Source: an uncultured Burkholderiales bacterium
Lineage (GTDB): Bacteria; Pseudomonadota; Gammaproteobacteria; Burkholderiales; Eutrophovitaceae
NCBI GenBank assembly: GCA_951812315.1
Contig: CATOSA010000020.1
Span: 62,001-126,000 of the forward strand
Direction: 5' to 3'
DNA: 64,000 nt
Under the pieces are notes generated by a model. The model ran no database searches. It saw nothing but the letters and a program-made list of their open reading frames with translations, and was not told the origin of the DNA. Shown here piece after piece: positions 27,126-36,672 of this stretch. The translations under genes and the position numbers were made by a program. Numbering within the stretch: position 1 is the first letter of the stretch; every line of letters begins with the position of its first letter.

Positions 27126-29279
27126 ATGGAAAAATCATTCAAGAGCGAAATCGAGCTTCTGCGTCTGGGTGAGGGAGAGACCTTTCACGGTGAGGGGATA
27201 CTGGCCATTACCAAGGCGTTGTTGCAATCGGGTGTTTCCTATGTCGGCGGCTACCAGGGCGCACCGGTGTCACATTTGCTCGACGTGATGGTGCAGTCCA
27301 CCGACTATATGAACGAGCTCGGGGTGCACGTTGAAGCGTGCTCCAACGAAGCATCAGCTGCCGCGATGCTGGGCGCGTCAATTCACTATCCAGTCAGGGG
27401 CGCGGTTACCTAGAAGTCGATTGTCGGCACCAACGTTGCAGCGGACGCATTGTCCAATTTGTCTTCACCCGGTGTGAAAGGCGGCGCGCTGATCGTTGTC
27501 GGAGAGGATTACGGCGAGGGCGCCAGTGTTATTCAGGAACGCACCCATGCGTACGCGTTGAAATCGTCCATGTTGATGCTCGATCCGCGGCCGGATCTGA
27601 CGAATATGGTGCGCATGGTGGAGCAGGGGTTTGCACTTTCGGAAGCGTCCAATATGCCGGCGATCGTGGAACTGCGTATTCGCACCTGCCATGTGCGAGG
27701 CAACTTCGAATGCAAGGACAATGTCGCGCCGGCAATATCAACACGGCAACTCCTGGACGAGCCTGCGGATTTTGATTACTCGCGACTCGCGCATCCGCCT
27801 GTGATGTTCGGGCATGAGAAACTGAAAGTGCAGCAACGAATACCGGCGGCGCGCGCGTACATTGCCGAGCACAAGCTCAATGAATTGTTCAGCGGGCAAC
27901 GCGATGACGTTGGACTGATCGTACAGGGAGGCTTGTACAACTCGCTCATTCGTGCGATGCAACTGTACGGACTTGCCGACGCATTTGGCAATCCGCAACT
28001 TCCGATCCTGGCGTTGAACGTGACGTTCCCGATTGTTCCGGAGGAGATTTCGGAATTCTGCCTGGGCAAGAAAGCCGTTTTGATACTGGAAGAGGGTCAG
28101 CCTGATTTTATCGAACAGGACATCCTGACGACTTTGCGACGGCGTGATATCAATACGCCGGTGCATGGCAAAGACATGCTGGCGGCCACGGGTGAATACA
28201 GTGTCGAAGTGATCGCTGGCGGGCTCGAACAACTTGGCGAGCGCTATCTTGTCGACGTGGATATCGCAACCGGAAAAACATGGCGTAAGGGCAACGCAGC
28301 GCGGCGCGACGACGTGGCAGCGCAAATGGCTGCGCCGTTGCCGCCGCGACCGCCGGGTTTCTGTGTTGGTTGTCCGGAACGGCCGGTGTTCTCGGCGTTG
28401 AAACTCGCGCAGCTCGACGCCGGACCGGTGCATATCGCGGCGGATATCGGTTGTCACGCGTTTGGCACGTTCGAGCCATTCTCGTTTGGACATTCAATAC
28501 TCGGTTACGGAATGAGTCTGGCAAGCCGGGCCGGCGTTTCGCCGGTCATGAACCGCAGAGTGCTTGCCGCCATGGGAGGCGGAGGTTTCTGGCACAACGG
28601 TTTGCTCACCGGGGTGCAATCGGCGTTGTTTAACGGTGACGACGCGGTGCTGGTGATTTTCAAGAACGGCTATACATCAGCGACCGGAACGCAGGAAATC
28701 ATTTCTACTCCGGACGAAGAAGCGAAGGAAAGCGCGGTACACAAGCACCAAAGCCTGGTCGATCGCAACGTGACTATCGAGAAGACGCTCGAGGGCCTGG
28801 GCGTACAGTGGATGCGCACAGTGCACACCTATCATGTCAACAAGGTACGCAAGGTCTTTGACGAGGCGTTCACCAGCGATTTCAATGGATTGAAAGTCAT
28901 CATCGCCGAAGGCGAATGCCAGCTCGAGCGGCAACGACGGATCAGGCCGTGGATTGCCGGCTTGTTGCGGGCAGGCAAGCGGGTCGAGCGCGTCAAGTAT
29001 GGCGTCGACGAAGATGTGTGTACTGGTGACCATGCCTGCACCCGCCTTTCCGGTTGCCCGACCCTGACATTGAAAGACAATCCCGATCCATTGAAGGTCG
29101 ATTCGGTTGCGACCGTGATTGATGGATGCGTCGGTTGCGGCCTGTGTGGCGAGAACGCGCACGCGGCGACACTCTGTCCGTCGTTTTATCGTGCCGAAGT
29201 GATCCGGAATCCGCGTTGGTACGAACGCCTCGCCGCGGGCGTGCGCGGCGGCGTTTTGCGTTTGTTGCAGCCCGCGTGA
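27126..29279 (+). pseudogene. iorA: Indolepyruvate ferredoxin oxidoreductase, alpha subunit (IorA), with in-frame amber codon
   Basis: A 717-codon frame contains one stop, TAG at 27411-27413, in PVRGAVT-stop-KSIVGTNVAADALSN; to my knowledge relatives have W here, so TGG to TAG fits. N-terminal and central parts match IorA: LIVVGEDYGEGASVIQERTH, FCVGCPERPVFSAL and the thiamine-site region AADIGCHAFGTFEPF. The C-terminus carries ferredoxin-like iron-sulphur cysteines (CTGDHAC, then CVGCGLCGENAH and CP). The enzyme converts arylpyruvates from aromatic amino acids to arylacetyl-CoA with ferredoxin. Restart at TTG 27450 would lose about 108 residues. iorB follows 6 bases later. Confidence 0.85.
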
Positions 29280-29285
29280 TCTGAT

Positions 29286-30935
29286 ATGCCCGGGGCTGCA
29301 ACAATGGACAAAAAACCGATCACGCTGCTGATCTGCGCACTTGGTGGTGAAGGTGGCGGCGTGCTGGTCGAGTGGCTGGTGCGCACCGCGACTGCCAGCG
29401 GATATGCGGTTCAGAGCACTTCGATCCCGGGTGTCGCGCAGCGCACCGGCGCGACGACGTATTACATCGAAGTGTTTCCGGTGCCGATCGCCGAGCTTGG
29501 CGGCAAACGACCCGTGTTCAGCCTCAACCCGGTTCCCGGTGCGCTTGACGCGTTGGTGTCATCCGAGTTGCTCGAAACGGTGCGTCAGATCGGCGTCGGC
29601 ATGGTCTCCCCTGACCGCACCCATGTACTGACGTCGACGTCACGCACACTGACCACCATCGAAAAAATGCAGCTGTCTGACGGTCGTGTCTCAACGAGCG
29701 ATTTATTGAGGACAGCGAAGAAATACAGTGTTTCTTGCCATGCGTTTGACATGAACGCAATCGCTCGCGAAAGCGGTACTGTGGTGAGTGCCGTCATGAT
29801 GGGTGCGATTGCAGGCAGCGGCCTGTTGCCGTTTCCGAGGGAAGCGTTTGAATCGACTGTGCGTCAGTCGGAACGCGGAGTCGAGGCCAGTCTGCGTGGT
29901 TTCGCGCGTGCATTTGACGCTATCCGGAGCGATTCACCAGTCAATATATATCTGCTCGAAAGGAAACCGGTCGAACCGAGTATGGTAGAACCGAGTCTGG
30001 TCGAAGCGAATCTGGCCGAAAGCGATCCGGACGAAAGTACAACAGGCACATTGGTTCAACTTCCGGCGCATGTCAGGTCGGAGTTTCCAGCGTCTGTCGC
30101 GGAAATTGTGGCGCTTGGATACGCGCGGCTCATTGACTACCAGGACGTGCGCTATGCCGATCTTTACCTGTCACGCCTGCAGCGAATCTTGCGGGCAGAG
30201 CGCGTTGCTGATGGCGATGGCGCGCATGAATACGCGCTCACGCAGGAAGTGGCGCGCTATCTTGCACTGTGGATGGCATTCGACGATATCGTGCGCGTTG
30301 CCGACTTGAAATGCAGGCAGAGCCGCGCGGGTGCGGCGCGAAGTGAACGCTGAAACGGACGAAATTGTGCGCGTCTACGATTTCTTCAAACCCGGAATTC
30401 CGGAGATTGCCGCGGCGCCTGAGCGACATGTTGCTGCATTGGGACAAACGGTGTGTGAGCGCCGGCAAAAGACCTTTCGCATTTCCGCTCAAGCTTGGTT
30501 CGCACACAGTGACGGGATTCTGCGCATTGCGGTTTCTGGCCAGTCTCAGCTGGTTGCGCAGGCGCTGGTTCCCGGTACGCCACAGAGCAGGCGATGATCG
30601 AACGCTGGCTGTCCGGACTTGAACAAGGAGCCAGTGCGCAGTGGCAAGTCGGCTACGAGATCGCTCGATGCGGAAGTCTCATCAAAGGTTATGGGACGAC
30701 CAACGAACGTGGCAAGGAAAACTTGCTGCACGTGCTCGATCACCTTTGTAATGCGGCATTTGACAGTGAGCATGCGCGCGCAGAGGCGATTGGCGCGGCG
30801 CACGCAGCCGCGCTTGCGGACGATTCGGGTAAGACGCTGGATCAGACGCTGATCAGCCATGGCGCGCCTGCCCGACCTGTCAAGGCGACGCCGATCGTAT
30901 GGATGAGGAAACCGCGCCAGTCCGCGTCGCGATGA
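29286..30935 (+). pseudogene. iorB: Indolepyruvate oxidoreductase beta subunit (IorB, with DUF6537-like C-terminus), three frameshifts
   Basis: The first 340 codons are intact: LICALGGEGGGVLVEWLVR and the IPGVAQRTGATTYYIE motif of the gamma/beta domain. Then the reading frame shifts +1 three times. Extra G in the GGG at 30329-30331: after correction RREVNAETDEIVRVYDFFKP. Extra A near 30406: then ELPRRLSDMLLHWDKRC. Extra G near 30574: then YATEQAMIERWLSGL. The final frame continues through IKGYGTTNERGKENLLHVLDHL to 30935. All corrected pieces belong to the C-terminal domain found in proteobacterial IorB. Removing three bases gives 549 codons. As read, the protein ends at 30353. Confidence 0.83.
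29970..30038 (+). repeat. Degenerate 15-base tandem repeat inside iorB
   Basis: Four to five units of 15 bases (GTCGAACCGAGTATG, then GTAGAACCGAGTCTG, GTCGAAGCGAATCTG and two more divergent copies) encode VEPSM-VEPSL-VEANL-AESDP-DES. The period is a multiple of three, so the frame is kept. It lies between the oxidoreductase domain and the C-terminal domain and probably expands a linker. Confidence 0.75.
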
Positions 30936-30972
30936 CGCGTTGCGGCATTTGCCGCATTCGCATTGGTGTAAA

Positions 30973-31179
30973 TCAGTTGCGACCACCGCAGCTACGCGGC
31001 TGATCGAATATGACACCGAAAGGCGGTGTGCGGCTGGTGAAAAAGCGACCGACGAGCACCCCTTCGGTGATCGCATTGACGCATGGCGGATGCCCGCCGT
31101 TTTCGTCGAAGTGCACGCCCGGATATTCTCTTTGGAGCCAATCATTCCATTGACTGCGAGATGCTATTACGCGGCTCAT
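30973..31179 (-). CDS. Small hypothetical protein coupled to a secreted protein gene
   Basis: A 68-codon frame starts at ATG 31179, four bases inside the end of the upstream secreted-protein gene (ATGA overlap at 31176-31179). The product (QWNDWLQREYPGVHFDENGG, ending GVIFDQPRSCGG) is protein-like in composition but unknown to me. An alternative is that this is the frameshifted C-terminal part of the 31628 gene. The ATGA junction argues for two separate coupled genes. Confidence 0.4.
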   Translation of the reverse strand: MSRVIASRSQWNDWLQREYPGVHFDENGGHPPCVNAITEGVLVGRFFTSRTPPFGVIFDQPRSCGGRN

Positions 31180-31628
31180 TTGCAATTGCCCGTGCAATAG
31201 ATCAGTCGTTGCGCACAGCTGATTTGATCGAAAGCGTCCGCAGCAATTTGACTCTGATCTCCGCCAACATGAATGATCAACGCGCTATTACATTGCCGGC
31301 GCTGCGTTACGTATATCGGCGTGCTGATCCATTCGACGTTGGCGCAGCCTGGATTGCCTATTCCAAACTGGATGCCGAGTTGGTAAGTACCGCAAAACGC
31401 GCCCCGATGCTGGACACCGCCTTCGATATGCCAGTTTCCGTCTTGTAACAGCCAGGCGCGAATCTCACCATAATAGAAATCAAGACGCGCCAGTGATTGC
31501 GCACCACCAATATTGCTCGAACGTCTTGGCTCGGTTGCAAGCTTTCGAACCCCGTCGGCATCGGCCGGGGCTGCAAGCGCGCTACAGGCGGCGGCAAAAA
31601 ACAGTGTTATCAGAAGACGTTGCATCAT
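31176..31628 (-). CDS. Small secreted cysteine-containing hypothetical protein
   Basis: The protein has 150 residues from ATG 31628 (a second ATG follows immediately). It has a clear signal peptide (MQRLLITLFFAAACSALAAPADA), so it is exported. The mature part has six cysteines, including ISCAQRLIYCTGNCK at the C-terminus, and a GAFCGTYQLGIQFGIGNPGC segment, suggesting disulphide bonds. I do not recognise the family. It is divergent from the CBS-domain gene at 31731 and coupled to a small downstream frame. Confidence 0.6.
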   Translation of the reverse strand: MMQRLLITLFFAAACSALAAPADADGVRKLATEPRRSSNIGGAQSLARLDFYYGEIRAWLLQDGNWHIEGGVQHRGAFCGTYQLGIQFGIGNPGCANVEWISTPIYVTQRRQCNSALIIHVGGDQSQIAADAFDQISCAQRLIYCTGNCK

Positions 31629-31730
31629 CCTAATGTAGCACGCCTTTGGCTTACCCTGGTTGCGCATTGACAAGCCAAACGGCTGGTTCGATACTGAATC
31701 ATCTCGCGAAAAGGGCACGGGGAGGCGACG

Positions 31731-32159
31731 ATGAGAAATGTTCAACAACTGCTGGAAAATAAACCTTACCAATTACTGACGATTTCGCCGACGGCGAGCG
31801 TTCTCGACGCGCTCAGACTGATGGCAGAGAAGGAAATCGGGGCACTGGTGGTGCTTGATGGTGAGAAACTGGTCGGCATTTTTTCCGAGCGCGATTACGC
31901 GCGGAAAATTATCCTGTTCGGCAAGTCCTCGCACGACACTGCCGTAGGCGAAATCATGACCTCGAGTGTCGTTTCCGTACGTCCGGCTCAGAGCGCCGAC
32001 GAATGTATGGCGCTGATGACGGGAAGGCGCGTGCGCCACCTGCCGGTGCTTTCGGACGACAAAGTGGTCGGTGTGATTTCCATTGGTGATGTGGTGAAGG
32101 AAATGATCGACGATCAGAGGCGGACGATCGAGCAGCTCGAGCAATACATCAAGAGCTGA
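31731..32159 (+). CDS. Tandem CBS-domain protein
   Basis: The protein has 142 residues consisting of two CBS motifs: LRLMAEKEIGALVVLDGEKLVGIFSERDYARKI at about residues 23-57 and DECMALMTGRRVRHLPVLSDDKVVGVISIGDVVKEM at about 88-125. These pairs form a Bateman module that binds adenosine nucleotides and acts as an energy sensor. No effector domain is attached, as is common for stand-alone proteobacterial CBS proteins. It is preceded by a GGGGAGG ribosome-binding site. Confidence 0.92.
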   Translation: MRNVQQLLENKPYQLLTISPTASVLDALRLMAEKEIGALVVLDGEKLVGIFSERDYARKIILFGKSSHDTAVGEIMTSSVVSVRPAQSADECMALMTGRRVRHLPVLSDDKVVGVISIGDVVKEMIDDQRRTIEQLEQYIKS

Positions 32160-32176
32160 CGTGGGCCAATGATTCG

Positions 32177-32437
32177 ATGAGGCATGGCGTTCTGACCGTA
32201 TTGTTTATGGTGTTTCTTCTAGCTGCGTACGGTTGCAAAACGCCGTCGTCCATGACCAAGAAGGCCGTTGAATGCAGGTCGACCAAACTTGAAATGCTCG
32301 ACAGCCAGTTTTCGCGCGAAGGATCGATCACCAGATGGTGCGCGCGTTGTGATGGCCGGACGCATATTTGCGTGTCCAACCCGAATTTTGACCGTGTCGA
32401 ATGCCGGGAGGTGCCAGCAGGTCCACCTTGCGAATGA
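32177..32437 (+). CDS. Putative small lipoprotein
   Basis: The protein has 86 residues from ATG 32177, starting 17 bases after the CBS gene. The N-terminus (MRHGVLTVLFMVFLLAAYGC) ends in a lipobox-like A-A-Y-G-C, so the mature protein could begin with an acylated cysteine. The remainder contains several cysteines including CARCDGRTHIC. No family is recognised. It may be co-transcribed with the CBS gene or lead into the pxp genes. Confidence 0.55.
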   Translation: MRHGVLTVLFMVFLLAAYGCKTPSSMTKKAVECRSTKLEMLDSQFSREGSITRWCARCDGRTHICVSNPNFDRVECREVPAGPPCE

Positions 32438-32498
32438 CATCGCAATACAGGTGGTGCGGCACCAAAATATCTGACCGCGACGGCCCGAATCGATCCGC

Positions 32499-33224
32499 AT
32501 GAATGCTGACTTGGCTGGCCTGAGTTTTTCGCCGCTTGGCGATCGGGCATTGTTGCTGGAGCTGGGCGGCGATGCCGGCGCGGCGACCGTCAAGCAAATT
32601 CGTGCGATTGCAGCCTTTCTCAGTGAACAGAGTTTGGCAGGTGTGCTCGACCTTGTTCCTTCTTTGAACACGCTTGGGATTCACTATGACCCGGAAGCGT
32701 GGCGCGATGCGAACGGTAAGCAATCACCTTATGAGCAGTTGCTACAGAAGATTCAGGACGCACTGACGGGTCTTGCGTCATTGGAATTGGCGGACGGCGA
32801 TTTATACGAAGTTCCGGTATGTTACGACGATGAATATGGTGAAGACCTTGTGTCACTGGCACGAACCAAAAGCCTGCCCGTCGAACAGGTCATTGAAATT
32901 CACTGTGCGCCTGTCTATACGGTGTACATGCTCGGTTTTGCGCCGGGATTTGTCTATTTGGGACAACTTGATGACCGACTCGTTACGCCGCGCCGTGATA
33001 CCCCGCGTGCAAGTGTGCCGGCCGGCAGTGTTGCCGTCGCAAACGAGTACACCGGCATTTATCCGGCGCAACTGCCTGGCGGATGGCACATCGTCGGGCG
33101 CACACCTTTGCAACTGTTTGATTTGTCGCAGGATCGACCGTTGCTTTTCGGTGCGGGCGATCGCATCAGATTTGTGCCGATCTCTGCGGGGCGATTTCGA
33201 GAGTTGGAAGGCGCACGACAATGA
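32499..33224 (+). CDS. pxpB: 5-oxoprolinase subunit PxpB (KipI family)
   Basis: The protein has 241 residues with the KipI/PxpB signatures: FSPLGDRALLLELGG near the N-terminus and YTVYMLGFAPGFVYLGQLDDRL, then RRDTPRASVPAGSVAVANEYTGIYP around 140-185. With PxpC and PxpA it forms the ATP-dependent 5-oxoprolinase that opens 5-oxoproline (pyroglutamate) to glutamate. Its stop overlaps the start of pxpC by four bases. The order pxpB-pxpC-pxpA is a standard one. Confidence 0.95.
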   Translation: MNADLAGLSFSPLGDRALLLELGGDAGAATVKQIRAIAAFLSEQSLAGVLDLVPSLNTLGIHYDPEAWRDANGKQSPYEQLLQKIQDALTGLASLELADGDLYEVPVCYDDEYGEDLVSLARTKSLPVEQVIEIHCAPVYTVYMLGFAPGFVYLGQLDDRLVTPRRDTPRASVPAGSVAVANEYTGIYPAQLPGGWHIVGRTPLQLFDLSQDRPLLFGAGDRIRFVPISAGRFRELEGARQ

Positions 33225-34225
33225 GCCTCGAAGTCCTGCGCGCCGGTGTGTTGACGACGGTACAAGACCTCGGTCGCTACCGAATGCAGCACGTTGGCGT
33301 ACCCGTGAGCGGGGCAATGGACCCGTATTCGTTGCGGGTAGCCAACCGCCTGGTTGGCAATGAGGAAGGTGCAGCCGCTCTGGAAATCACGCTTGCCGGT
33401 CCGCAGCTTGAGTTTCACGCAGATGCGCTGGTTGCAATGTGCGGAGGTGACTTGTCGCCGACGATTCGGGGCAAAACGGTACCGATGAGGCGGCCTGTCA
33501 GGATTTCCCGGGGTAACCGGCTTGACTTTGGCGAATGCGTCCAGGGTTGCCGTGCGTATCTTGCGATTGCTGGCGGAATCGATGTTCCGCAAGTGCTGGG
33601 TAGCCGCTCAACCTATGTGCGCGCCGCGCTCGGCGGTCTGAAGGGTCGCGCATTGAAGAGCGGTGATCGCCTCGTTACCGGTCACACAGAGCGGCCGCGT
33701 TTTGCCAGGCTGAATGATTGCACGACGTTCGCGCGCGATGGCTTCGCAGCTCCGCATTGGTCAATTCAGGTCAATCCGGAAAGGTTTTTGAGGCGGCCAC
33801 AAGAAATACGTTTTGTGGCCGGGTCTCATTGGGAATCTTTGAGTGCGGTGGCACGAGACATGTTTACCGGCGAGACTTTCCAGCTTGGGTCAGCGTCCGA
33901 TCGTATGGGATTTCGGCTTGAAGGGTCGCGCCTGGAAGGTAGCGAACGTGGCACTGTTGCATCTGCAGCGGTGGCATTTGGCACGATTCAGTTGCCGCCC
34001 GATGGCAGTCCGATTGTACTGATGGCTGATCGCCAGACAATCGGTGGTTACCCGCGGATTGGTGAAGTAGCGAGCGTGGATCTGTGCTTGCTTGCGCAGC
34101 TAAAGCCGGGCGATAAACTTCAGTTCCGGCGAATATCCCTGCCGGAGGCGCAGCGGCTTTTACAAACTCAGGAGAAAGCCCTCGCGAAAATTGGCGAGAC
34201 AATCCTGATGAGGATTTACCAATGA
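33221..34225 (+). CDS. pxpC: 5-oxoprolinase subunit PxpC (KipA family)
   Basis: The protein has 334 residues. The biotin-dependent carboxyltransferase-like KipA domain starts LEVLRAGVLTTVQDLGRYRMQHVGVPVSGAMDPYSLRVANRLVGN, the strongest signature of the family. LAIAGGIDVPQVLGSRSTY and MADRQTIGGYPRIGEVASVDLCLLAQLKPGD follow. It works with PxpB in the second step of 5-oxoproline hydrolysis. ATGA overlaps link it to pxpB upstream and pxpA downstream. Confidence 0.95.
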   Translation: MSLEVLRAGVLTTVQDLGRYRMQHVGVPVSGAMDPYSLRVANRLVGNEEGAAALEITLAGPQLEFHADALVAMCGGDLSPTIRGKTVPMRRPVRISRGNRLDFGECVQGCRAYLAIAGGIDVPQVLGSRSTYVRAALGGLKGRALKSGDRLVTGHTERPRFARLNDCTTFARDGFAAPHWSIQVNPERFLRRPQEIRFVAGSHWESLSAVARDMFTGETFQLGSASDRMGFRLEGSRLEGSERGTVASAAVAFGTIQLPPDGSPIVLMADRQTIGGYPRIGEVASVDLCLLAQLKPGDKLQFRRISLPEAQRLLQTQEKALAKIGETILMRIYQ

Positions 34226-34992
34226 TCAGATCGATCGATCTTAATTGTGATCTCGGCGAATACGACAATGAAGAGGGCAAGCAGCGCGAATCAGCGATAC
34301 TGCCTCACGTCAGCTCGGCCAACGTTGCTTGCGGTGTCCACGCTGGTGATGCGAGTGTCATGCGCAAAACGATGCAAGCGGCCGCGCAGGCAGGATTGGC
34401 CATTGGGGCACATCCGTCGCTTGATGAGCGCGCGAATTTCGGACGGCTGGAGTTGCCGGTAACGGAAGACGAGGTCTACGAATTGACGATTTACCAAGTT
34501 GGTGCCGCTGTTGCCATGGCGCGCTCGGCGGGCCAGACGCTGAATCACGTCAAACCACACGGCGCCCTGTACAACATGGCTGCGCGCGACCGGAAACTTG
34601 CCGTTGCGATTGCGCACGCGGTTCGTGATTTTGACTCCGGGCTGGTTCTGTTTGGGCTTTCGGGTTCACAGCTCATTGGCGCCGCGCAATCGCTTGGATT
34701 GAAATCTGCAAGCGAGGCTTTTGCGGATCGGCGTTATAAACCCGACGGTACGTTGACGCCTCGTTCGGAAGCCGACGCGCTCATACATGATGTGCAGGAA
34801 GCTGCAGCGCAGGCGCTCAGTATGGTCGCAGACGGCGTGGTACGCGCGAGCGATGGCAGCGAAGTCAGGGTGCACGCCGAGACTGTATGCATCCACGGCG
34901 ATGCGCCGAACGCGGTGCAGTTTGCCCGCCAGCTTGGCAAGACTCTGGACGAGGCAGGCATCAAGCTTCAGGCTATCAAAAGAGCTGCCTGA
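34222..34992 (+). CDS. pxpA: 5-oxoprolinase subunit PxpA (LamB/YcsF family)
   Basis: The protein has 256 residues and the LamB/YcsF pattern: SIDLNCDLGEYDNEEGKQRE at the N-terminus, VSSANVACGVHAGDASVMRKT, IGAHPSLDERANFGRLELPV, VKPHGALYNMAARD and, near the end, VCIHGDAPNAVQFARQL. PxpA performs the ATP-dependent ring-opening chemistry with PxpBC. It is the last gene of the coupled pxpBCA unit. A terminator follows at 35037. Confidence 0.95.
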   Translation: MIRSIDLNCDLGEYDNEEGKQRESAILPHVSSANVACGVHAGDASVMRKTMQAAAQAGLAIGAHPSLDERANFGRLELPVTEDEVYELTIYQVGAAVAMARSAGQTLNHVKPHGALYNMAARDRKLAVAIAHAVRDFDSGLVLFGLSGSQLIGAAQSLGLKSASEAFADRRYKPDGTLTPRSEADALIHDVQEAAAQALSMVADGVVRASDGSEVRVHAETVCIHGDAPNAVQFARQLGKTLDEAGIKLQAIKRAA

Positions 34993-35036
34993 AGCGCGAA
35001 TAAATCTGAAGTATAATCCCGAGCTCCTGAAAGTAC

Positions 35037-35066
35037 GGCCGCCGAAGCAACTCTCGGCGGCCTTTT
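35037..35066 (+). terminator. Rho-independent terminator after pxpBCA
   Basis: GGCCGCCGA at 35037-35045 pairs with TCGGCGGCC at 35054-35062 as a perfect 9-base GC-rich stem with an 8-base loop, followed by TTTTCGTT. It lies 45 bases after the pxpA stop. Confidence 0.85.
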
Positions 35067-35161
35067 CGTTAGCTACGGCAGGTTAAGTAGTAACGACAGG
35101 TTACTTGGCAAAGCCGAGCCGCAACGGGCTCCTAACAAACAATAACCGAATTGACACGTCG

Positions 35162-35983
35162 ATGAAGCTTTACGTTCATGTATGGATTGCTACGTTTCTG
35201 GTGGCGGCGTCAATTACTCCCGCATTGTCGCAATCGCAAGAGTCGCAGTCACAAGATGCGCGACCACAAGAGGCGCAACCAAAGCCCGGAAGTATCGCTG
35301 ACACGGTGAACCCGGCCAAGGCGAAGGCGCGATTTTTCCTTCGCAATGAATTCAGGGAGCGCGAGGATGGGGCGCAGATCAATATCACCGAGCCCTTGTA
35401 TGACCTTCCACTGACCGACAATCTGGTATTGAGGATGCAGCTTCCGTACGTCTTCAACAACCAGGCCAACGGTCCCACCAGCAACGGGATTGGCGACCTG
35501 ACGACCAATCTTTACTATCGATACTACCGGGGTGACGGCAAGTCGTACTTTGCCGCCCTTGATGTGAGATGGGATACCGCCAGCGAGCCTACCTTGGGCG
35601 TTGGCAGGACTTTGGTCGGCCCGACCTGGTTTGCATCGATCAATGTGCCAAAGTACAACACGATTCTGTTTCCGCTCGTACAGACGTACTTTACGGCCAC
35701 CAAGCGCAACGAGCGGGCAAACGATATTACCTACACCGCCCTCAAATGGCGCTCTCTGACCAAGCTCGAAAATCGCTTCTACACGTTTGGCGAGTTTGTG
35801 GTTTTTGTCGACCACGAAGATTCCAACGATACAACCGGGGTACTGGAACTGGAGCTTGGGCGCTTTGCGAATAAACAGACAATGGTTTATGCGCGCCCAG
35901 GGGTTGGACTGTGGGGCAATACCGGGTCACGGTATCTCTTCAATTGGAACTTCGAGATTGGCTACCGGTATTTCTTCAAGTAA
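35162..35983 (+). CDS. Putative outer-membrane beta-barrel protein
   Basis: The protein has 273 residues from ATG 35162, chosen because it yields a signal peptide (KLYVHVWIATFLVAASITPALS); the longer ATG at 35105 adds a non-signal N-terminus. After a low-complexity Q/S/E-rich stretch, the sequence alternates polar and aromatic residues, typical of beta strands: LRMQLPYVFNN, SNGIGDLTTNLYYRYYRGDGKS, and it ends FNWNFEIGYRYFFK with the C-terminal phenylalanine region favoured by outer-membrane insertion. It resembles the transporter-like barrel family often annotated as hypothetical. Its ligand is unknown. Confidence 0.7.
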   Translation: MKLYVHVWIATFLVAASITPALSQSQESQSQDARPQEAQPKPGSIADTVNPAKAKARFFLRNEFREREDGAQINITEPLYDLPLTDNLVLRMQLPYVFNNQANGPTSNGIGDLTTNLYYRYYRGDGKSYFAALDVRWDTASEPTLGVGRTLVGPTWFASINVPKYNTILFPLVQTYFTATKRNERANDITYTALKWRSLTKLENRFYTFGEFVVFVDHEDSNDTTGVLELELGRFANKQTMVYARPGVGLWGNTGSRYLFNWNFEIGYRYFFK

Positions 35984-36039
35984 CACCGGGCAAGCAATTG
36001 CATGCGGCCGAGCCGCCTGCCGGCCCGCAAACTTGATAC

Positions 36040-36672
36040 TCAGGGCAGTTCGAAAGCTTCGATCCCGATCCGTATCGTTACTTCGTCGCCAATAGTTGGC
36101 ACATAGGTCGTCATTCCCCAATCGGAGCGGCGAATTCGCGTATGCGCATCGGCGCCGCAAGCTGGCTTTCGGCGGATCGGATGCATTGCGCAATTGAAGC
36201 GCGTGATTTCGAGCGCTACCGGAAGGGTTTTTCCGAGCATGGTCAGCTGGCCGTCCGCGCCGATCAGTTTATTGCCATCGAAGTGCAGCGTGCCTGCGAC
36301 GAATTTCATCGTTGGATACGCTTCAACGTTGAAGAACTGCGCTGCGCGCAAATGCTCGTCTCGTTTATCCAGTCCGGTGTCAATCGATGCGGTATCGATC
36401 ATGATTTCGATATGGCCGCTACCTGCGACGGGATCGATCTCGATGCTGCCCGATGTCCGGTCAAACGTGCCGCGAGCCATTGACAAGCCAAGATGATCGA
36501 CTTCAAAGCTCGCGTACGTATGCGCCGGATCGACCGAATACGATACCGGAGCGGCCAGTAGTGGCGACTGTATCGAAGCGATATACGCAGTTGCGATACA
36601 AAGCATCCTGACATGCGACGTTGCGTTAGTTGCTCGTGCGCGGTTGCGGACGTTTAGGGCCGGAGTGGCCAT
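36040..36672 (-). CDS. YceI-family protein
   Basis: The protein has 210 residues from ATG 36672 (AGGAGA upstream). An N-terminal hydrophobic signal-like segment (ATSHVRMLCIATAYIASIQSPLLAA) precedes the YceI lipocalin-like domain: YSVDPAHTYASFEVDHLGLSMARGTFDRTSGSIEIDP, TASIDTGLDKRDEHLRAAQFFNVEAYPTMKF, and the C-terminal IRRSDWGMTTYVPTIGDEVTIRIGIEA. YceI proteins bind polyisoprenoids in the periplasm; some are induced by alkaline pH. The family and export are certain; the ligand is not. Confidence 0.92.
   Translation of the reverse strand: MATPALNVRNRARATNATSHVRMLCIATAYIASIQSPLLAAPVSYSVDPAHTYASFEVDHLGLSMARGTFDRTSGSIEIDPVAGSGHIEIMIDTASIDTGLDKRDEHLRAAQFFNVEAYPTMKFVAGTLHFDGNKLIGADGQLTMLGKTLPVALEITRFNCAMHPIRRKPACGADAHTRIRRSDWGMTTYVPTIGDEVTIRIGIEAFELP

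Noticed and set aside
27411-27413. Genome-wide reassignment of TAG as a sense codon
   Set aside because: TAG terminates several complete genes here (hrpA 15970, TRAP binding protein 6134, DctM 19205, HD protein 51893) at their expected lengths.
30546-31145. 199-codon open frame on the minus strand over iorB's end
   Set aside because: It is antisense to the corrected IorB sequence, which has strong family similarity; composition is that of a shadow frame.
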